From Plantago major (lineage: Eukaryota; Streptophyta; Magnoliopsida; Lamiales; Plantaginaceae), in the NCBI GenBank assembly GCA_026545765.1, contig CM048842.1, positions 48,989,431 to 49,053,430 of the forward strand: 64,000 bases of DNA, given 5' to 3'. Made by a program: the position numbers and the translations under genes. This document shows, piece by piece, positions 58,213 to 64,000 of the stretch. Position 1 is the first letter of the stretch. Each line of letters opens with the position of its first letter. The notes beneath the pieces were generated by a model. The model was given only the letters and a program-made list of their open reading frames with translations. It did no database searches and was not told the DNA's origin.

Positions 58213-59829
58213 TTATAGTCAGAAACTAAGAATGAAGTTTTGTCAAAAATTAGTTAATGTTTTCTTTAAAATATTGATGTTCAATGTAAAATAGTTGATA
58301 ATGTAAAATAATATTTAATTAGAAGACATAAAATATTCACTCATAAAATATTATTTATAATATTTAACACGTTAATATTTAAGAATATAGGTCCATCCTC
58401 AATTCCATTACTAATACAGGTCCATCGAAAATTTGTGATTCATATTTTATCTAAATCCTTAAGACAAGTTCCCGACTTAAAATGAATTAAAATTAAAAGG
58501 AAAAGGGTCAAGTTGTTAAAATAAATTTTATTAAATTTTCACTTTTATTTTTTCAATTTTTTATTTTTTTTTAATTATTATTTTTAGTAGGGAGTAAGTG
58601 GAAGTAAAAGAAGCGGGAAAACAAAGAAAACTATGAAGGAGAAGAAAGGGGATGAAAAGGTTGAAGGGAAGAAGGATGAGGATGAAATTGTCACAATATA
58701 TGAAAAAGAATGAAAAATTAAATGAAAGGTTGACATGTGTTGATAATTATAGACCTTCCTACCATCTAAATATTATTGTTCGATATATATATACTTGTGC
58801 TATTTTGCAAGAATATTATCCAGCCATCCCGAAGAAACTTCGTACAATAGAATTGCGTATAGTTTTAGGCTAAAAGTTAAACTAATGAAAGATTAAAAAT
58901 AAGGTGGAAAAATGTATTTATTAATTAGTGACAAAATGTGTAATTTGTGTGTAAAATTAAGATTGATTATTATTCGTTGAGTGTGTGCTGGTAATTTCAA
59001 TTTTTTTTTTTGTAATGTACGAAGTTATGTGAAAAGGCTAAAAACTTGAAAAGTATGAAGTTCCGCGTGATGTAGGGAGTAATTTGTATTTTTCCATATT
59101 TTATGATATTTTCCATTTAATGTAAATTTAGGGTGCATCACTAAAAGAGAATAAATAAAATTACACCAACGGTGTGAGGGTTATTTTGGATAAATCGAAT
59201 GTAACTCATGAAGTCTATTATATAGATTAGGATGGTGAAATATTTAAATAAATGATAATCTATGACAAAGTGGTAAAAATGTATACTTTTGGTGGGAGTG
59301 TATGAAAAATTGGTAAAAAGATGTAATAGTATGGTTTTTTAATTATTTGGTTGTGGTACCTTCCTACATCAGGGTTTTTTTAATTTTAGTGGCAATATAT
59401 TTAATTTGTGTTTAAAACTGAAATAGTTTATTATGTTTGTTGGGTGTGGGGTAGCTTCCTTTTTTAATTAATGTATGAAGTTCTGTGGACGATTAAAAAT
59501 GTATGCAGGGGACGGAGGTAGTAATGTATGAAGTTCTATGATACGATTAAAAATGACAAATGTATGAAATTATACAGAACGCATGGAGTACGATATTAGT
59601 CGTGTTCGAGAATCGTAAATAATATAGAGGCTCATACCCTTGCCAATCAGCAACTCCAATTCCTGGTCCAAATAGGTCCTTATAGATGGGTCTAAATATT
59701 GGTCCACCTAAGGATCCTTAAAAAGTTACAAGTCTAAATTTTTAGAATTGATCACGATTGGTTGAAACTTCCATGTTTTTAAATTCGTATATTTCTATCT
59801 AAACTTGGTGACATGTGTTGTATGTCATT

Positions 59830-60095
59830 CATTTTTCAGTTATATACACCATCGAGTTTCAAAAGCGAGGTCTCTTACATGCCTACATATTAGTCTTTAA
59901 AGTTGAGGATGATGATATAATTAAACGCCACATTAATGACTATATATGTGATGAGCAGCCCGACAAAGACACCAAACCTGTATTATACGAGGTTGTTGCA
60001 AACAATGGTGCATGGTCCTAGTGGTTCGACAAAAGCTACTACTCCGTGCATGGAAAATAATATATTCACAATGTTTTCCTAAAAATTTCATTTAT
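59830..60095 (+). pseudogene. Helitron Rep/helicase fragment
   Basis: YTIEFQKRGLLHAYI matches the Helitron_like_N (Rep) block usually written YTIEFQKRGLPHAHI, followed by DEQPDKDTKPVLYEVV, corresponding to the IPDxxxxPxLYxxV stretch. The family then has MxHGPCG; here MVHGPSG appears after a +1 shift at about 60002, followed by a diverged PCM block before a stop at about 60091. The His-hydrophobic-His metal motif is degraded (HAYI). It is a short relic of a rolling-circle transposon. Confidence 0.75.
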
Positions 60096-61436
60096 TTTCA
60101 AGAAATAAATTTGAAAAGATTCAACGGGATTCTTTCGTGTGGTTTGGAATAATGATTGAGTTAAAAATGACTATTTAATGATAATTTGGGTAAATATGAA
60201 GAAAGAAAAATGTGGTTAGAAAGAAGAAAAAGAAGTTCTCTAGGTGGTGCCAGTTTAGGTGAGTGGGATTGGTATTGTTCGATCAATTTATACTTGACTA
60301 ATCAACGTACAGTTATTGGAATTCACATTGTTGAGCTCATGTGGGCCTATATCTTACTAAACTGATATTCGTCATTTTACTTTAAAATCGGTCGGGTTCT
60401 ATCCAACCCGCATCGAAACCCGTTCATAATAATGATGTTCACGTCCGAGTTAGGCATACAATCGAACCCGTTCCATACATCTGTAACAAGACTCAAACCG
60501 CAATATTTTATAGTTTAGTAAGTAAAAAAGTACATTTATCCTTGCAAAAAACCATTGTAACATGCATGTAAAATTATGTTTGTAATTTAAAATGGGGGTG
60601 GGGTTGTTGGAAACCCCCCATTTAATTGTGTTATACACTTTTGTATTTTTATTTTGGTTCGGATTCGAGGATTAAAAAAAATATATGTACATGTTACTAA
60701 CTAATAGGTCAGGTATGGGTAGAGTACCATATATAAAATATACTATGTTATCAACCCGTCGGGTCCTGAGTGGGCTCGGGTTGGGTTGGATCCTAAGTTC
60801 CTTACCCATTAAAGGCATATCTACCATTTGTAATTTGTATTTTACATTTTCTACTACCATGAAAAAAAGACTCAGTGATATGGTACTGAATGAAGAAGGA
60901 TTACCACTGACAGCGCGACTAACGCTAACGTTGTTTACAAGGAAGTTAATTAGACAATCTTATTTTCTCGATTAATTTATTTTGTCATCCCTTTTATATT
61001 TATTATTAGAAGTAAAGTATACAGTGGCATTGTTGAATTCTATTAGATCTATAGAATTCGAACAAGGATCACACGGGTAAGCTTATATTGATTTACATAA
61101 CTCGAACAAGAATGATTAGCCGAATTGTACCAAATATGACAAACATTGTCCTTCACTTTGTATTGTCACCAGACTTTATCATCGTGGCATGCCTCATAAT
61201 TAGAAAAAAATGAAAAACAAAAATAAATTAAGAGACTATAGAAAAGGTAAACAACAAACAAATGGGTATAAATAAATTTGAAGATTTATAGAAAACCTTA
61301 ACATACTAATCCCTTGTAAGTGACCAAAGAACCAAAATTGACAAGTAATTCCAGCATCGGCATCGATCTGACGATGAGTTTCATCATCTAACAGTGGAAA
61401 GTTTTGATTTACATTCCACCTCCAACACACAATAAG

Positions 61437-61461
61437 GTTTTTTTTTTTTTTTTTTTTTTTT
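61437..61461. repeat. Poly-T tract
   Basis: About 25 consecutive T; no associated SINE or processed gene was recognised upstream. Confidence 0.9.
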
Positions 61462-61826
61462 GTTTAGGGCATTTCTTAATCTTTGAGACAAATCTCTCCG
61501 CATGGACTAAAGGGTTATGTTTAGTTTGACTTTTTTTTATAAGAGCATATTTAATTCAAAGTACTAATCACATGTTCAACATGTTCAGATGGGGTTGAAA
61601 AAGAAAAGATTAATGAGTTTTCATGTTTAGTAGTGTATTGAAAAAACAATTATTAACGGTTATTCAAGAGAACATTCTTTTTTTTTATCAACATAACATT
61701 TTAGTTTCATTAATTAACATGTTACGCTGAAATTTCTTTTTGGTGGGTGAGTGTGCACCCTGCCCCAAAAATTAAATTATTATTTCACTACATCATTTTT
61801 TTACACTATCCCTGTGATTTTTTTTA

Positions 61827-61853
61827 GGGCGGGGGGTGGGGGGGGGGGGGGGG
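61827..61853. repeat. G-rich tract with G16
   Basis: GGG-C-GGGGGG-T followed by 16 G. Meets the simple pattern for an intramolecular G-quadruplex. Confidence 0.93.
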
Positions 61854-62360
61854 TTGAATTAGATGGGTGGCCCAAAAGATATTATTATATCACAAATCAA
61901 CATACATTTTCAAATGTTTCATTGACATGTTTTTCAAGTAGATGGGGTAGGGGTAGGTCTTCCGATTCCCAAGAAATATCAATAGTTCCCTAACTTAACT
62001 TTTCACGTGATATGATAAAAGTTACTTCTTTTTGGAATCGGGACACACTCCTATCCACACGGCCTCACCCACCACTACAAATATTCATTATTTCACTAAA
62101 ATAATCATAATCTTTTTTTCGAGTTAGGTCGGGTTTGGATCCCGTTTCACTGGTATGGAATGGGTGGAGCATATACCCAACCCGGACGCCATTACTTTGA
62201 ACGGGTATTGTGCGGGTTCGCAACGAGCTGGTTATAACATGACACGTTCAAAAGACTTTTATCGAGTCACATGTATGTGTTGTTTTCGTATGAGCTTTTG
62301 TTAATGCTAATGGCTTATACAATTTTCACGGAACTGTAAAATGTGAATATGTTTGTAAAC

Positions 62361-62762
62361 TTTTTGGCATACGACTTTAACATACCATTAACAAATGAAT
62401 AGTAACTCAACTTTAATTGAGTTGTGAATAATTGTGATTGAGATAGTATTAAAATTTTATAAGTTTTATAGGGTTATTATATAAAGTGTGTAAGAGACTA
62501 ATTAAGAGTAAAGAGATGTGTGTACGAGTTTTTAAAATTATGTGATTGGTTTTAAGTTTATTTGATTTATTTAAGGTTGGTATAATAAACGAAAAAGTAA
62601 AGTGGGAGGAAAAAAAATAGGTAGAGAGAGAAAATTTAATTGGGTTGTGAATAATATGTTGATTAAAAACGGATACTGTTCCGATTCGATTAAAGTCAAG
62701 TGGCAAACATGATCGATTGTATGGTTCAACTAAAGTTGAGTTTAGTTGTATAACAAATGCTC
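62361..62762. mobile_element. hAT-type MITE, copy 6 (inverted)
   Basis: Reverse orientation of the family: 'aatagtaactcaactttaat', 'attttataagttttataggg', 'gtgattggttttaagttt' and 'gggaggaaaaaaaataggta' mirror the body of copy 3. The end towards 62760 reads 'agttgtataacaaatgctc'. Confidence 0.6.
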
Positions 62763-63235
62763 CATTGCAAACTGAAAATGGTATTGTAGTAATTGTAGAG
62801 TTCCATATGCTTATTATCTTTTTCACTATATAAAAAGAAAACATTTTCAAACCTTGTGAGTATAGCCACGTGTCATTCTGACGTGGCAATTTAGAGCATT
62901 CTGCTTGGTGTATTTTATACCACATATGGCTTATTGAATGATTTTGATTGGTTGTCTAACATATCCATAATGAGTTGTGTGATATTATGAGTTACAACCG
63001 ATTTTTATGCTCAAATGTTCTGTCTAAATTCCTTTAACAAATCTTCTAAGATGCAATTTGTTACCATTATTATAGGAAAGAAGTTAAAAAGATATTAAAA
63101 ATATTAATTTTGGCAAATCAATCCGCCATTCTAGGAAAGACATTAGATACTATTACAATGGTTAATTTTGGCCCATCAATCGGCCATTTACAGCTAATTA
63201 AGGCTCGAGTACTAAAGTGCATACATGTATCCTTA

Positions 63236-63715
63236 GACTACCCGCATTGGGTGTAAATGCAAATGACGTCATCAATGACGATCCGCGACGAGATTTTATC
63301 GCACGTGACGCGTCACGGAATTTTAAAATTTTTTTTTTAAAAACATATTTAACATATTATAAGAGTGTTTAGAAGTTGAAATTAATAAAATTGCATTTTT
63401 AGAATTCGTTTTACAATTTTAAGTTTAATTAAGAGAGAAAAATGAGTTCGAGATGGGATGATCCAAACATAGTCAAGAGTGGTCTCTATTTGTAGATCTC
63501 GAAAATACAAAGCCGTTGGTGATTTTTATTTATTTTTTGCATTTTTATTTTTCGAGTTATTCGCGTTTGAAATTGGACAAAACAAAAAAAAATTAAAAAA
63601 AAAATAAAACAACACTGCTGCCAATTGCAACTCACCCGTCACATAGTGACGGGTGAGGCAGCTGACGCGCCAGCGGCGCATCAGATGGTGGTGACGGCCT
63701 GCAATGCAGGCCGTC
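63236..63715. mobile_element. Harbinger-type MITE (480 bp)
   Basis: TTA duplicates flank it (63233-63235, 63716-63718). Left end GACTACCCGCATTGGGTG, right end read inward GACGGCCTGCATTGCAGG. The interior 'catattataagagtgtttag aagttgaaattaataaaatt' is shared with 3040-3115 beside the Harbinger transposase relic, so both belong to one PIF/Harbinger family. Internal GC-rich palindromes lie at 63637-63690. Confidence 0.82.
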
Positions 63716-63718
63716 TTA

Positions 63719-64000
63719 ATGCTTAGTAGTATGATAGTATCTTTTTCGAGATGAATATAATCATCAGACCCAATCATAACTTCCATGATTTACATCTTTT
63801 ACAAATTTTAATTACAAATTATTTTTAAATTGAACGTTATAAAATAAAGTTATATTTGTTGTAATGCGATAGTAACTTTTTATCAAAATTCGTAAAAGAA
63901 TAAGTCTAGAAAGTTATTAATGGAAAAGAGGTATTATTATTTATAATATTTTTCTAAAAAAAAATACTTAAGATTTGAATTATATTATTATAATAGATAT
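63719..64000. other. Right edge, nothing recognised
   Basis: AT-rich DNA without a supported gene or repeat. Confidence 0.55.

Larger units (their letters stand above)
57163..59235. mobile_element. Possible AT-rich mobile element (ends weak)
   Basis: 'taatctatctatataatac' at 57163 and 'gtctattatatagattagg' at about 59213 are inverted counterparts, and the interior starts with 'tttggcaaaataaagggttc tgattggtcc', a style seen in plant Helitron-like repeats. It contains a Stowaway MITE and a 125-bp duplication. The class is uncertain. Confidence 0.3.
60100..62360. other. Intergenic with GGGTT-rich patches
   Basis: Patches with alternating gggttcgg/cccgaac motifs at 60385-60470, 60750-60800 and 62125-62230 resemble subterminal parts of hAT-type elements, but no ends could be fixed. 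No gene seen. Confidence 0.4.

Noticed and set aside
60380-62240. One large hAT element bounded by the GGGTTCG patches
   Set aside because: The patches look subterminal but no paired ends or 8-bp duplication could be fixed.

Overview
This is a stretch of AT-rich, TE-rich plant nuclear DNA. The host genes are plant-specific (NRPD1 of RNA polymerase IV, and an SPX-MFS vacuolar phosphate transporter). They have U2-type introns, and the space between them is filled with plant MITEs, Mutator-like, hAT, Harbinger and Helitron DNA transposons, copia-type LTR fossils and a Cassandra-type solo LTR carrying a 5S rRNA-like segment. A eudicot is most likely, judging by how the predicted proteins line up with remembered Arabidopsis homologues. 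The species cannot be told from the sequence alone.

Layout: 1-2045 (minus) is the 5' end of an SPX-MFS (PHT5/VPT-type) gene that runs off the left edge, with a leader intron. 3.28-4.86 kb holds a decayed PIF/Harbinger transposase. 4.9-14.2 kb has no host gene, only MITEs and a 768-bp TIR element with palindromic GC-rich inserts. 14.85-28.25 kb (minus) is a complete NRPD1 gene. It has 18 coding exons plus a probable ATG-only first exon, and every splice junction could be phased. The translation is 1,450 aa from the conserved start or 1,458 aa from the upstream ATG, close to Arabidopsis NRPD1. 29.6-34.7 kb is non-coding, with minisatellites and LTR-like segments. 36.19-41.54 kb and 43.74-49.68 kb are two copia-type fossils with intact target-site duplications; the first is split by a 1.17-kb Mutator-like element. 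50.2-51.1 kb is a minisatellite and 51.43-51.73 kb the Cassandra-type solo LTR. 52-64 kb is a mosaic of MITEs, a TIR element with hairpin ends and a 37-bp tandem array, a Helitron Rep remnant and a Harbinger MITE.

The two host genes have separate jobs: phosphate storage in the vacuole, and small-RNA-directed DNA methylation. The most notable theme is that NRPD1, whose product starts transposon silencing, carries transposon insertions in its own introns (a hAT element holding a Helitron-like 3' end, and a second TIR element). This is a plausible substrate for feedback control. I saw no convincing new multi-gene system. The less ordinary observations are the NRPD1 gene architecture (GC-AG intron, start codon alone on a leader exon, tandem acceptor), the nested insertions with exact duplications, and several unexplained tandem arrays.
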